From a bacterium (GTDB taxonomy: Bacteria; Cyanobacteriota; Vampirovibrionia; Gastranaerophilales; Gastranaerophilaceae), in the NCBI GenBank assembly GCA_017626055.1, contig JAGAJM010000004.1:186001-250000 (forward strand): a DNA stretch of 64,000 bases, written 5' to 3'. The translations under genes and the position numbers were made by a program. The notes under the pieces were generated by a model. It was not told where the DNA came from and did no database searches. It worked only from the letters and a program-made list of their open reading frames with translations. Positions 28,204 to 37,759 of this stretch are shown one piece after another. How positions within the stretch are numbered: the stretch's first letter is position 1; every line of letters starts with the position of its first letter.

Positions 28204-29934
28204 TTATAGAATTGCTTGTAAAATAATATTTTGTTGCTCTACGATTTGTGCTAATTCTATTTGTTTTGGGTATTTGTTTGTAGAATTTATAAGTTCTATT
28301 GTTTCATTCATAAAGTTTTCGTACATATCTTCGACTTCACACTGTTTTTCTATCGCGAGTCGTTTAACTGACTTAGTTAATTCTTGCCCTTTTTCGAGTG
28401 TATATTTTGGTGTTACCTTTTCTAAAAATTCAAGCAATTCTGGTCTGAAAGTTTCATAATATTTAGTATTTAAGTTACCAGATAAATATATTCTACGAAT
28501 TTCTTTAGCAAAATCTTTTAAAATTTCATTATCAAAAACAAGTTGTGAAAATTCATCATCAATAAAGATTTTTTCTTTTCTAAGTGCTAAGATTTCATTG
28601 TTCGTACTTTCAAAAAGATTATAGATAGGAGAATTTTTATCAATAATTCCTGTATTAATTAATGGTTCAACTTCTTTAACCAATCTACTTGGCAAATAAT
28701 CTTTCTTTTGCTCAAATAGTTGAATATTTTTGTAGTATTGATATTCATGAGGAAACCTTTTCATAAATAGTTCTTCACATTGGGTTTTAGTTTTTGTGAA
28801 AAGATCTTCTTTTTGTTGAATAAGTTTTTTGTTGGCATAGCGAATTTCATTTAGCGGACTTTGTATGGCGTGCATAATTTTGTAGATTTCTTGAATATCT
28901 TCTCGAGTATCTATTGAGTATTGTTTTTCAATAGAGTTCCATATTTTTGCTTTTTGTCGAGAAAGTCTTATTTTTGGTAGTTGTAATGTAATTGTATCCT
29001 CAATTAAAGTTTTTTTATCAGCATACATTTCATCAAGTAACATGAATCCGAATAATTTTTTCAATTGGATTTCTTTTTTCTTACCAAATTGTGTGTAATT
29101 TGCCGCAGTTGAAACATTTTCGAGTTTGGTATGAAGATTATCAACGTAAGAATATTTTTTGAATTCACAAGCATTAAGCATTTGGTTTAGAACTGGATGT
29201 ATAGCATTTCCAGTTAGTGCAGTTATGTCTGCCATGCTTGCGGTGGTAATATTGCGTTTGCGGTTTCCTAAAAGTTCATTGGACGTCAAGATGGTGTAAG
29301 CTCCAGCTAATGATCTGCCAGAAGCTGCGAAATCCATAATTATATATTGTTTGCCAGAATTTTCGATAGTTTCTTTATCTAATCCAATTGAGGCTAGGTA
29401 TTGTTTGAAGGTATCAAAGCCGTGAAGTTCAGTTATGCTTCTGATACGTCTTTCATAATCCTCTAAACTTTCTCCAGTTGTATATAATTCATCGGCAGCT
29501 GAAAGTGGAATATTTTTAACTTTGTCTTCTCCGATTTTTACTTCAAGAGCTTTTGAAATTGATGATAGAGAACGTCCGATTGTAATTACGACATAGTTGT
29601 TTTTGCCATATTGTCTGTCAAAAGTGGCTTGTATAGCGTTTGCCGCAAAATTGTGAAGTCTTATATCTCTATCAAGCGGAGCCATTCCTTTTTCTATGCG
29701 TAATCTGTTTTCTGAACGCAGAAAATCTTTTTCTGCTTCAGTCAATGCCATATATTCTTCTTTTGTGAGTTTGTCTAGCTTTGAATAAACTTGTTTTGCT
29801 CTGGCTTGATATGATAATTCAAAGAAATCTGTTTCTGGTGTTTTTTTTGCACAAAAAGATATCCCTGCTGATTGTTGATTATTTACAGGGTAAATGTAAG
29901 GTTTGAAGTATGAATTTATCGATAAAATATTCAT
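28204..29934 (-). CDS. Hypothetical protein with possible phosphoribosyltransferase-like region
   Basis: This protein has about 576 residues from ATG 29934 (MNILSINSYFKPYIYP); an upstream in-frame ATG at 30006 gives an odd basic extension and is not used. Near residue 26 it has the ISFCAKK motif, like the short 'xFxG' N-terminal motif in other proteins of this window. VVITIGRSLSSISKAL (about residue 115) and YIIMDFAASGRSLAGAYTIL (about 190) look like the two nucleotide-binding strands of a phosphoribosyltransferase fold, but this is weak. The C-terminal 250 residues are charged helices. No catalytic claim is made. Confidence 0.65.
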   Translation of the reverse strand: MNILSINSYFKPYIYPVNNQQSAGISFCAKKTPETDFFELSYQARAKQVYSKLDKLTKEEYMALTEAEKDFLRSENRLRIEKGMAPLDRDIRLHNFAANAIQATFDRQYGKNNYVVITIGRSLSSISKALEVKIGEDKVKNIPLSAADELYTTGESLEDYERRIRSITELHGFDTFKQYLASIGLDKETIENSGKQYIIMDFAASGRSLAGAYTILTSNELLGNRKRNITTASMADITALTGNAIHPVLNQMLNACEFKKYSYVDNLHTKLENVSTAANYTQFGKKKEIQLKKLFGFMLLDEMYADKKTLIEDTITLQLPKIRLSRQKAKIWNSIEKQYSIDTREDIQEIYKIMHAIQSPLNEIRYANKKLIQQKEDLFTKTKTQCEELFMKRFPHEYQYYKNIQLFEQKKDYLPSRLVKEVEPLINTGIIDKNSPIYNLFESTNNEILALRKEKIFIDDEFSQLVFDNEILKDFAKEIRRIYLSGNLNTKYYETFRPELLEFLEKVTPKYTLEKGQELTKSVKRLAIEKQCEVEDMYENFMNETIELINSTNKYPKQIELAQIVEQQNIILQAIL

Positions 29935-30081
29935 TTGTTTTCTATAACACTTGTGAAAATATTTTTTGCTAAAGCCGAAATAATAGATGTTCTTGTATAA
30001 GAACAAGAATTGGAAAGATTTGTTCTATGATGACTGCATGTTAAGTTTGGAATTTGATTGCGTTTGAGGCTATTTGAAGTT

Positions 30082-31374
30082 ATGGAAAAATCGAAATCTT
30101 TTAGGGCAAAATTGTTAGGATTTTTAATTTTATTTATTCCTAACAAAAAATTACGTAGAGATTTAAGAAATTGCTATGTTTATGGTTTTGATGATACTCA
30201 GTTTGAAGTCATAAATAATAATTATAAGAAAAACATTGAAAGAATTAGAGTTAAAAAGAAAACTGAAAAAATAAAAGTAGGGTTTTTAGTAAGTGAAAAT
30301 CAAAAGTGGAATTGTCAGTCAGTATATGACAAGATGGCTGAAAGCGATGAGTTCGAACCTCTTGTGTTAATAACAAAAGTTTATTCTGATAAGCATGATG
30401 ATTTTGGGAAATTTTATACTTCTGTAACTGAAAATTACGAGTATTTTAAGTCTAGAGGGATGAATGTAGAATATGCTTATAATCTAGAAAAAAATGAATA
30501 TATAGGTTTAGATAATTTTGGAATAGATATTTTGTTTTACCAACAACCATGGGCGATTGCACCTTCACAAAATATGCCAGTAACGTCAGAATTTGCATTG
30601 TCTTGCTATGTTACTTATGGCGTTCCAATGATTTGTTCTCCAACAGATTATGACTTAAATTTTTATAAAATGTTGTGGCATCAATATGCTATAAATGAGA
30701 TGGTTTCTGATTATTATAAAAAATGTAGTTTAAAACCATTAGATAATTATAAAATTGTTGGGCATCCTAAATTTGATTCTTATCTTATAAATGATGATGT
30801 AAAAAATGAAGGTTATATAATTTATGCACCACATCATTCTTTTGCTCCGTCGCATTTGAATTTTGCAACTTTTAAATGGAATGGCAAATATATTTTGGAA
30901 TATGCAAAATCTCATCCAGAGTTCAAATTTGTATTCAAACCTCATCCTCAATTAAAAACAAGAATGATTAAAAGACATATCATGTCTGAAAAAGAAGTGG
31001 ATAATTATTTTGAAGAATGGAAAAAAATAGCAGTATTTTGTGATGATGCAGATTATTATGATTTATTTAAAAAATCAAGATTGATGATTACTGATTGTAG
31101 TTCTTTCTTGGGTGAGTATTTCCCAACAAAAAATCCAGTGATTAATTTGAAGAATAAAAATTCAGTAAAATTAAATCCTTTTGGTGAAGCTATAACTGAT
31201 ACATATTATAAGGTATATGATTTAAAAACTCTAAAATCAACAATGAAAATGTTATTAGAAGATAATTTAGACCCAATGAGAGAACAAAGAATTCAACGAT
31301 TGCAGGAATTAAATATAATTAATTCATCTACTGCGGATAGAATTTTAAGTGTTATAAAAGAAGAACTTCAATAG
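30082..31374 (+). CDS. CDP-glycerol glycerophosphotransferase-like protein
   Basis: This protein has 430 residues from ATG 30082; TTG 30058 upstream is the only longer choice and lacks a ribosome site. The C-terminal half has the GT-B-like signatures of the TagB/TagF family: YAPHHSF (about 252), FKPHPQLKTR (about 288) and ITDCSSFLGEYFPTKNPVI (about 337). The family adds polyol-phosphate units to cell-surface polymers using CDP-activated donors at the membrane face. The N-terminus is basic, with one hydrophobic stretch (LLGFLILFIP) that could hold it to the membrane. Donor and acceptor are not known. Confidence 0.82.
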   Translation: MEKSKSFRAKLLGFLILFIPNKKLRRDLRNCYVYGFDDTQFEVINNNYKKNIERIRVKKKTEKIKVGFLVSENQKWNCQSVYDKMAESDEFEPLVLITKVYSDKHDDFGKFYTSVTENYEYFKSRGMNVEYAYNLEKNEYIGLDNFGIDILFYQQPWAIAPSQNMPVTSEFALSCYVTYGVPMICSPTDYDLNFYKMLWHQYAINEMVSDYYKKCSLKPLDNYKIVGHPKFDSYLINDDVKNEGYIIYAPHHSFAPSHLNFATFKWNGKYILEYAKSHPEFKFVFKPHPQLKTRMIKRHIMSEKEVDNYFEEWKKIAVFCDDADYYDLFKKSRLMITDCSSFLGEYFPTKNPVINLKNKNSVKLNPFGEAITDTYYKVYDLKTLKSTMKMLLEDNLDPMREQRIQRLQELNIINSSTADRILSVIKEELQ

Positions 31375-31375
31375 T

Positions 31376-32557
31376 TTATAACAATTCTTTAGGAATATGT
31401 GGTAAGGATTTACGGAGTTTTTCACCTTGGCGGTCGTATTTTTCTCTTACTAATCTACCTTCTCGATTTGCTTCTTCTTCAATATAATTTTTTAAATATG
31501 CTTGGTAGTCTTCGGTAAATTCTACATAGTTTTCTATGGCATCAGAGCATCTATTAGCTTCTATTTGAAGAGTTTTGTTTTTTACAATAGGGCCAAATCT
31601 TTCAAACATTGTGTTTTGCCAAGTGCCAATTTCATTATCTCCATTTCTTGCATCAAGTAGATAATGCCAAATGTGTTCAACTTCATGTCTAGCTGTTCCG
31701 ATTACCATTGTTTTAGATTTTGGCTTGTATAGCATATTAAAATTAACAGAACCATTGCTTGGAATAAAACATGCGACAAGTCGAGTTTTTTCTTTGTCGT
31801 CTTTAGGGATGTATGTTGTATTTACATTTACCCCTAATTTATCAACCTTTCTGTCACGCATAAATTTACGAGTTGCGGGTTCTTTTACACCATCAATATC
31901 GTATGCTCTAAACTGTAAAAATTGATCCCCTCTATGGAATTTAATCCCGTCAGAAAAAATGGAATCTTGTATAACTTTCCCGCTTGTATCATCAACTTCA
32001 AAATACAAAAATTTAGTAACATATTTTTTGATTTTGCCCCCAATAACATGTGGGAATTCAATAAATCTGTGAATTTGTTTACCCAAGTTTTCTAAATTAA
32101 CTATACTTGTTCTAGATAGGATTTTTTCACCAGTGTGGATATTTTCAGATAAGTGATTGCTCTCTGTTTTTTGATGGACACAGAGGAATATTTTGTTTCT
32201 ATCATCACTTAGCACTTGTTTAATTTCTTTAAATCTTTTCAGTACAGTTCGGTATATTGTGTATTCTTTTTTTGTAGTTGTTTTTACATATTCATCTTCA
32301 CCTATAACATAGTCTGAATGTGTGTAAACGACATTTCGTAAGGGCCTTTTTGGATAATCATATGAACGCTCAATAATTTCACCTTTAGAATCTCTAAAAG
32401 TTGTAATAATTCTTTGTCCTTTTACTCCACGTCTTCCAACGATAATTTCCTCAACTGTATGAGGAAGCTCATTTGATAGGCGTTGAGCTTTCCCTTTATA
32501 CTGAGCAAATAATATCCTTGTAGGTTTTGATATCAAATAAAAATCACGTCGTGCCAT
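31376..32557 (-). CDS. Putative zinc metallopeptidase (HExxH) of unknown family
   Basis: The 393-residue protein has TARHEVEHIWHYLLD with H291-E-x-x-H295, the zincin metal-binding motif, and a downstream EANRCSDAIENY that could supply the third ligand. Upstream regions are rich in beta-type strands and basic residues, and I do not recognise them. There is no signal peptide, so it would act in the cytoplasm unless exported by another route. Its 3' end nearly touches the convergent glycerophosphotransferase-like gene. Confidence 0.65.
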   Translation of the reverse strand: MARRDFYLISKPTRILFAQYKGKAQRLSNELPHTVEEIIVGRRGVKGQRIITTFRDSKGEIIERSYDYPKRPLRNVVYTHSDYVIGEDEYVKTTTKKEYTIYRTVLKRFKEIKQVLSDDRNKIFLCVHQKTESNHLSENIHTGEKILSRTSIVNLENLGKQIHRFIEFPHVIGGKIKKYVTKFLYFEVDDTSGKVIQDSIFSDGIKFHRGDQFLQFRAYDIDGVKEPATRKFMRDRKVDKLGVNVNTTYIPKDDKEKTRLVACFIPSNGSVNFNMLYKPKSKTMVIGTARHEVEHIWHYLLDARNGDNEIGTWQNTMFERFGPIVKNKTLQIEANRCSDAIENYVEFTEDYQAYLKNYIEEEANREGRLVREKYDRQGEKLRKSLPHIPKELL

Positions 32558-32629
32558 GTGTTTTTTAAAACATGTAAAAATATTTTTTGCTATTTATGTA
32601 TGTGGAAAAAGATAAAAAACGATTATTAT

Positions 32630-32658
32630 TTGACATTGCTTTTTGTTAGATTTATAAC
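32630..32658 (+). promoter_or_regulatory. Strong sigma-70 type promoter of the hyf-like operon
   Basis: TTGACA (32630-32635) and TATAAC (32653-32658) are spaced by exactly 17 bp, about 100 bp before the first gene of the operon. Confidence 0.8.
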
Positions 32659-32669
32659 GGATTTATGAG

Positions 32670-32724
32670 AGAATTTACCCAAGATTTTTGACGTAGATTT
32701 AGAGTAAATTTTACCCAAATATTT
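32670..32724. promoter_or_regulatory. Direct repeats AATTTACCCAA in the hyf-like leader
   Basis: GAATTTACCCAAGATTT and AAATTTTACCCAAATATTT start about 36 bp apart between the promoter and the first gene. Their position in the 5' leader would suit a repressor site, but the evidence is only the repetition. Confidence 0.3.
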
Positions 32725-32761
32725 ATAAAAATCTAAAATAAAATTAAGGTGGAAAATATAT

Positions 32762-34750
32762 ATGAATAGCTATTTTATCGGAATAATAATCCTATTGTTG
32801 AGTGGATTTATTGCCGCAAGTTTTAGCAAAAATTTTAAAACAATTGTTTTGACAATTTTGAGTGCAATTGGTTCTGTTTTTTGTTTGATCCCTGCGTGTA
32901 ATGTTTTATTAGGAAAAGATATTTTAGTTAAAACTTTTGATTTTAATGAATTATTCGGGGCGGTGAATTTTGTTATTGATCCATTGGCTGCGTTTTTCAT
33001 TATTGTAATTTGTGTTATGAGTTTCGTTTCAGTGGTTTATTCAAATGGTTATTTAAAGCCTTATTTGGACTCAAAAAATATTAATTCTCACTTGGTATTT
33101 TTACCAATGCTAATTGCATCAATGCTTGCAGTTGTTACTTGTCAAAACGCTTTGATGTTTTTAATTTGTTGGGAAATAATGTCGTTGAGTTCATTTTTCC
33201 TTGTAATTTTTGAAAGTAATAAAAAAGAAGTTGTAAAGGCTGGTATTAAGTATTTAGTATTTATGCATGTATCAGTTTTATTTATAATTATGGCGTTTGC
33301 GCTTTTATCTATCAAGGCTGGAAGTTTTGATTTTGCGGTGTTTAAAGATGTTTTAGCTCATAATAAATCATTGGCAAATATAGTATTTTTATTGGCATTT
33401 GTTGGTTTTGGTACAAAATCAGGTTTTGTTCCTTTCCATAACTGGTTACCAGATGCACACCCTGCTGCACCATCTCATGTTAGTGCGATTATGTCAGGGG
33501 TTATGATTAAAACTGGTTTTTATGGAATTTTAAGAGGAATTGATTTAATTGGTATGCCATCTAAAACAATTGCCTTTGTTGTTTTGACAATTGCGGGAAT
33601 TTCGGCATTGTATGGTATCTTATACGCAATTACTCAGCATGATTTGAAGAGATTTTTGGCATATTCTTCAATTGAGAATGTTGGGGTAATTGGTATGGGT
33701 ATTGGTGTTGGTATGTTGGGTATGGCATATCATAATCCTGCGGTTGCTCTGATTGGTTTGGCTGGTGGAATTTTCCATATTTTAAACCACTCAATTTTTA
33801 AGGAATTGATGTTTTTAACTGCTGGTAGTGTGTATTTGAAAACTCACACAAGAGATATTGAAATTATGGGTGGTCTTGCCAAAGTTATGCCAATAACTGC
33901 TATTCTATTTCTAATCGGTGCAGTTGCAATTTGTGGGTTGCCTCCATTTAACGGATTTATAAGTGAATTTTTGATATATTTTGGTATGTTTAAAGGTTTA
34001 TCTATTAATAATTTTGAGGCTGTAATTGTTATGTTGTTTGCAATTTCAGCGTTAGCTTTTGTCGGAACAATGGCAATTTTGTGTTTTACAAAAGCATTCA
34101 GTATTGTATTTTTAGGTTTACCAAGAAGTGAAAAAATCGCTCAAGTAAAAGAAGATTGTGAAAGAATTATGCTAGTTCCGATGGGATTTTTGGCAACTTT
34201 GATTTTACTTATTGGTATTTTCCCTCAAAAAATTCTATTAAAAATTAATAAAATTGTATTTTCTATAATTCCATCAACATCAATGAATGTTTGGTCAGGT
34301 TGTTCTGAAATCTTTATGACAATTTTGACTATCGCATTGGTTGTTGGTTGTTTTGCAGCATTTGTTTTAGTTTTAGTTGTTTTGAAATTGAGATTAACAA
34401 AATCAAAAATTCAAATGCACGAAACTTGGGGTTGCGGTTATGATAGAGCAAATAATCATATGCAATATACCGCTTCATCATACGCAAGTCCATTATTATC
34501 AATGTTGAAACCACTATTTAAAAAAGTTTTTGATGTTGAAAAACCAAGAAAACTATTCCCACATAGTGCTCACTTTAGTTTACAGTTTGAAGATATTGAA
34601 GAAGCATATGTAATCAATCCTTTATTAAAAATTGATGAATGGTTTTTATCAAAATTTGAAAGTTTACAAAGTGGAAATATTCAATCTTATATCAAATATG
34701 GTTTGATATTTTTACTAATTGTAATCATTGGAAGTCTATTTATAGGATAA
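32762..34750 (+). CDS. hyfB: HyfB/NuoL-like membrane subunit
   Basis: The 662-residue protein is an antiporter-type subunit of complex I-like membrane complexes. It has about 16 hydrophobic helices and the core motif GTKSGFVPFHNWLPDAHPAA, PSHVSAIMSGVMIK, with the Lys and His residues used in proton transfer. The ending (KYGLIFLLIVIIGSLFIG) is a last membrane helix. It should move H+ or Na+ across the inner membrane when electrons flow through the peripheral subunits. AAGGTGG precedes ATG 32762. It is the first of six genes with gaps of at most about 14 bp. Confidence 0.88.
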   Translation: MNSYFIGIIILLLSGFIAASFSKNFKTIVLTILSAIGSVFCLIPACNVLLGKDILVKTFDFNELFGAVNFVIDPLAAFFIIVICVMSFVSVVYSNGYLKPYLDSKNINSHLVFLPMLIASMLAVVTCQNALMFLICWEIMSLSSFFLVIFESNKKEVVKAGIKYLVFMHVSVLFIIMAFALLSIKAGSFDFAVFKDVLAHNKSLANIVFLLAFVGFGTKSGFVPFHNWLPDAHPAAPSHVSAIMSGVMIKTGFYGILRGIDLIGMPSKTIAFVVLTIAGISALYGILYAITQHDLKRFLAYSSIENVGVIGMGIGVGMLGMAYHNPAVALIGLAGGIFHILNHSIFKELMFLTAGSVYLKTHTRDIEIMGGLAKVMPITAILFLIGAVAICGLPPFNGFISEFLIYFGMFKGLSINNFEAVIVMLFAISALAFVGTMAILCFTKAFSIVFLGLPRSEKIAQVKEDCERIMLVPMGFLATLILLIGIFPQKILLKINKIVFSIIPSTSMNVWSGCSEIFMTILTIALVVGCFAAFVLVLVVLKLRLTKSKIQMHETWGCGYDRANNHMQYTASSYASPLLSMLKPLFKKVFDVEKPRKLFPHSAHFSLQFEDIEEAYVINPLLKIDEWFLSKFESLQSGNIQSYIKYGLIFLLIVIIGSLFIG

Positions 34751-34756
34751 GTTGAA

Positions 34757-35674
34757 ATGATAATGAAATTGATAAATTTAATAATTCTTTTATTTGTTCC
34801 ATTTCTAATGATGGGACTGATTAAGAAAACAAAATCTTTCTGGGGCGGGCGTAAAGGTCCATCAATTATGCAACCTTGGTTTGATTTTGTCAGACTTATG
34901 AAAAAGGATTTTGTAATAAGTAATACAACATCAGCGGTATTTAAAATTACTCCTGTTATTACATTTGCTAGTGTGATTTTTGCAGGATTATTTGTTCCTT
35001 TGGCGAGTGGAAATGCGATTGTAAATATTCCAGTTGGGTTGATTGTATTTGCTTATATTTTAGGTTTGGGTAAGTTCTTTGCGCTTATCTCAGCAATGGA
35101 TACGGGAAGTAGTTTTGAAGGTATGGGAGCTTCTCGTGAGGCTTGTTTTACCTCTATTGTTGAACCTGCATTTTTTATGGTAATCGGTTCAATTATGGCT
35201 TTGACTGGAAATTATACATTTGATGCTTTAGGTAAAATTTTATCAAGTGCAGGTACTTATGGGATTTTGATTATTGTATTCACTGCTTTAGTTTTATTTA
35301 TTATGTTATTAACTGAAGGTTCAAGAGTTCCTGTTGATGATCCAGCAACTCACTTGGAATTAACAATGATTCATGAAGTTATGATTTTAGATAACTCTGG
35401 TAGTGATTTAGCTTTATTAACTTGGGCAAATGGAATTAAGATGCTTTTGATTTCGTCTTTAATTGCTTATATGGTTATCCCAAGTAATGTTTCAGATTTT
35501 GTTGGTGTGTTACTTTATTTAGGAGTAATTGCACTACTTTCAGTGATTATAGGTACTGTTGAATCTAGTATGGCAAGAATAAGAATGTCACACGTTTTTG
35601 AATTCGTATTTATTATGAGTTCATTAGCACTTGTTGTTTTATCTCTTGTTATGGCAAGGATGTTTGGAGGTTAA
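34757..35674 (+). CDS. hyfC: HyfC/NuoH-like membrane subunit
   Basis: The 305-residue protein has about eight membrane helices and family features: KKTKSFWGGRKGPSIMQPWF near the N-terminus, GSSFEGMGASREA (about 117) and EGSRVPVDDPATHLELTMIHE (about 190) with the acidic residues of the proton channel. NuoH-type subunits join the membrane arm to the peripheral redox arm. AGGA lies 9 bp before ATG 34757, just after the hyfB stop. Confidence 0.9.
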   Translation: MIMKLINLIILLFVPFLMMGLIKKTKSFWGGRKGPSIMQPWFDFVRLMKKDFVISNTTSAVFKITPVITFASVIFAGLFVPLASGNAIVNIPVGLIVFAYILGLGKFFALISAMDTGSSFEGMGASREACFTSIVEPAFFMVIGSIMALTGNYTFDALGKILSSAGTYGILIIVFTALVLFIMLLTEGSRVPVDDPATHLELTMIHEVMILDNSGSDLALLTWANGIKMLLISSLIAYMVIPSNVSDFVGVLLYLGVIALLSVIIGTVESSMARIRMSHVFEFVFIMSSLALVVLSLVMARMFGG

Positions 35675-35675
35675 G

Positions 35676-36326
35676 ATGGCAACAGGATTTATTATTCTTT
35701 TCGGATTAACAATGTTATATTTAGCCGCAACAAGCAGAATTATTGCACATATCAGAATTTTAATCGTGCAAGGATTTTTGTTATTTTTAATTTGTTGCTG
35801 TGGAATGGAACATAATAATTGGTTAAACTTTGCGTTTTTAACAGTTGAAACATTGGTAGTAAAATCAATTGTTATTCCTTGGTTTTTGTACAAGGTTACT
35901 AAGAAAACTCATTCAAATCGTGACGTTGCAGCAAATATCCCACATTTTTATTGTTTGGTAATTGCAACATTGATTTTGTTGGGTGGATTTTTAGCATCAA
36001 ACTATTATTTTTCTTCTATGAAAATGATTGCTCCGATTTACTTTGGGGTATCAGTTGCAACAATTATTATTAGCTTATGGTTAATTACAATTAAACATAA
36101 AATTATTTCTAACGTAATTGAATTTATTACAATGGAGAATGGTATTTTCTTATTATCTTTATCGGTGTCAAAAGAAATGCCAATCCTTGTTAATATGGGC
36201 GTTTTGCTTGATGTGTTCATTGCGGTTTATATCTTAGGATTATTCGTAAATGAAATCAATAAAGAGTTTAATGACCTTGAAGTTTCTCACTTATCAGATT
36301 TAAAGGATTATGAATATAATGATTAG
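35676..36326 (+). CDS. hyfE: HyfE-like membrane subunit
   Basis: ATG 35676 (MATGFIILFGLTMLYL) is chosen because GGAGGT lies just upstream; an upstream in-frame ATG at 35631 is inside hyfC. The 216-residue protein has about six membrane helices and the short motif EFITMENGIFLL, typical of HyfE (NuoK-like in its C-terminal part). The gene overlaps the next one by 8 bp. Confidence 0.85.
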   Translation: MATGFIILFGLTMLYLAATSRIIAHIRILIVQGFLLFLICCCGMEHNNWLNFAFLTVETLVVKSIVIPWFLYKVTKKTHSNRDVAANIPHFYCLVIATLILLGGFLASNYYFSSMKMIAPIYFGVSVATIIISLWLITIKHKIISNVIEFITMENGIFLLSLSVSKEMPILVNMGVLLDVFIAVYILGLFVNEINKEFNDLEVSHLSDLKDYEYND

Positions 36327-37746
36327 TACAATTTTAATATTTCCAATAGTTGCGTGTTTGTTGGTGATGCTTGTTAAAAAGAAAGCATTTGCAACATTTA
36401 TGGTAAATGCTTATGCTATTATTCACTTTATTTGTACAATGTTAATGGTAACTGGTATTGGAAATAAGTCTGTTCCATATTTTGCTTTGGATAATACAAA
36501 TTCAATCTTTTTGATTGTGTTATCTTTGGTATTTTTAATGGTTGCGATGTATAACACAGGTTATGTTAGACACCTAGAATGTAGTGATAAAAAATTATGC
36601 CATTATTCATTTATGATTTTGGTATTTGTATTATCAATGACAGGAACTTTATTAAGTACAGATTTAGGTATATCTTGGATTTTAATAGAGGGTACAACTT
36701 TATCAAGTGCGTACTTGATTTATTTTAATAAAACAAAACACTCAATCGAGGCGGCTTGGAAATATGTATTTATCTGTTCAATCGGTATTGCGTTAGCATT
36801 TGTTGGAATTATTTTGTTGAATATTTCATCAGGTGCGGTAAACTCAATGAGTTTTGCTGAATTATATAGACACGCATCAGAGTTTGATTTGATGTGGTTA
36901 AAATTAGCTTTTGTATTCATGTTGTTTGGTTTTGGAGCAAAAATGGGGTTGGCTCCAGCTCATTTCTGGTTGCCAGATGCTCACTCAGAAGCTCCATCTC
37001 CAATTTCAGCATTGTTATCTGCTACATTATTAAACTCTGCGTTCTTAGTTATTGTAAGAGTGTTTAAAATAATGGAATTAGCGAATTGTACAAATTATGC
37101 AAGATTGATGTTACTTGTAATGGGATTTTTATCATTATTTGTAACTGCAGTTTTTGTATATCATATTAAAAATTACAAAAGAATGTTGGCTTATTCTTCT
37201 ATTGAAAATATGGGGATTTTAGCGGTTGGTATGGCATTAGGCGGAGCAGCTTATTATGCAGTTGTATTACATTTGATTGGACACTCACTAGCTAAAGCAT
37301 CATTCTTCTTAACTTCAGGGAATATTTTAGAATTATTTGAAACAAAAAGAATAAAATCTGTAAAAGGTTTAAACAGTGCTGATAGCAAAACTTGTTGGTT
37401 GTGGGTGGCATCATTTCTGGCAATTTGTGCGTTCCCAACTTCATTATTGTTTATTAGTGAATTTATAATGATTAAGACTATGATTTTAGATAAGCATTAT
37501 ATTCTTTGTGGTTTGTTTGTATTTCTTTTAACGATTATTCTTTATGGTATTGGTAGAGTTGTTATTAAGATGGCTTTTGACGAATTGAGTGAAGATAAGG
37601 CAAAAGTTGTTGAGAAAAATATAAACAAAGTTTCAATTTTAATGTATGTTCCGCAAGTTATATTACTTGTATTGGTATTCACATTTGGGGTGTATATTCC
37701 TCAATGGTTAAATGAAGTTATAAAACTTGCAGTGGGAACTTTTTAA
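36319..37746 (+). CDS. hyfF: HyfF/NuoN-like membrane subunit
   Basis: This second antiporter-type subunit has about 475 residues and 13-14 helices. Its core is GFGAKMGLAPAHFWLPDAHS followed by EAPSPISALLSATLLN, and it has YKRMLAYSSIENMGI, the usual conserved Lys-containing segment. ATG 36319 is taken because AAGGA at 36303-36307 is 11 bp away; ATG 36310 is only 2 bp from it. No HyfD homologue is found between hyfC and this gene, so the complex has two antiporter-type subunits. Confidence 0.87.
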   Translation: MISTILIFPIVACLLVMLVKKKAFATFMVNAYAIIHFICTMLMVTGIGNKSVPYFALDNTNSIFLIVLSLVFLMVAMYNTGYVRHLECSDKKLCHYSFMILVFVLSMTGTLLSTDLGISWILIEGTTLSSAYLIYFNKTKHSIEAAWKYVFICSIGIALAFVGIILLNISSGAVNSMSFAELYRHASEFDLMWLKLAFVFMLFGFGAKMGLAPAHFWLPDAHSEAPSPISALLSATLLNSAFLVIVRVFKIMELANCTNYARLMLLVMGFLSLFVTAVFVYHIKNYKRMLAYSSIENMGILAVGMALGGAAYYAVVLHLIGHSLAKASFFLTSGNILELFETKRIKSVKGLNSADSKTCWLWVASFLAICAFPTSLLFISEFIMIKTMILDKHYILCGLFVFLLTIILYGIGRVVIKMAFDELSEDKAKVVEKNINKVSILMYVPQVILLVLVFTFGVYIPQWLNEVIKLAVGTF

Positions 37747-37759
37747 GGCAGGATAAATT

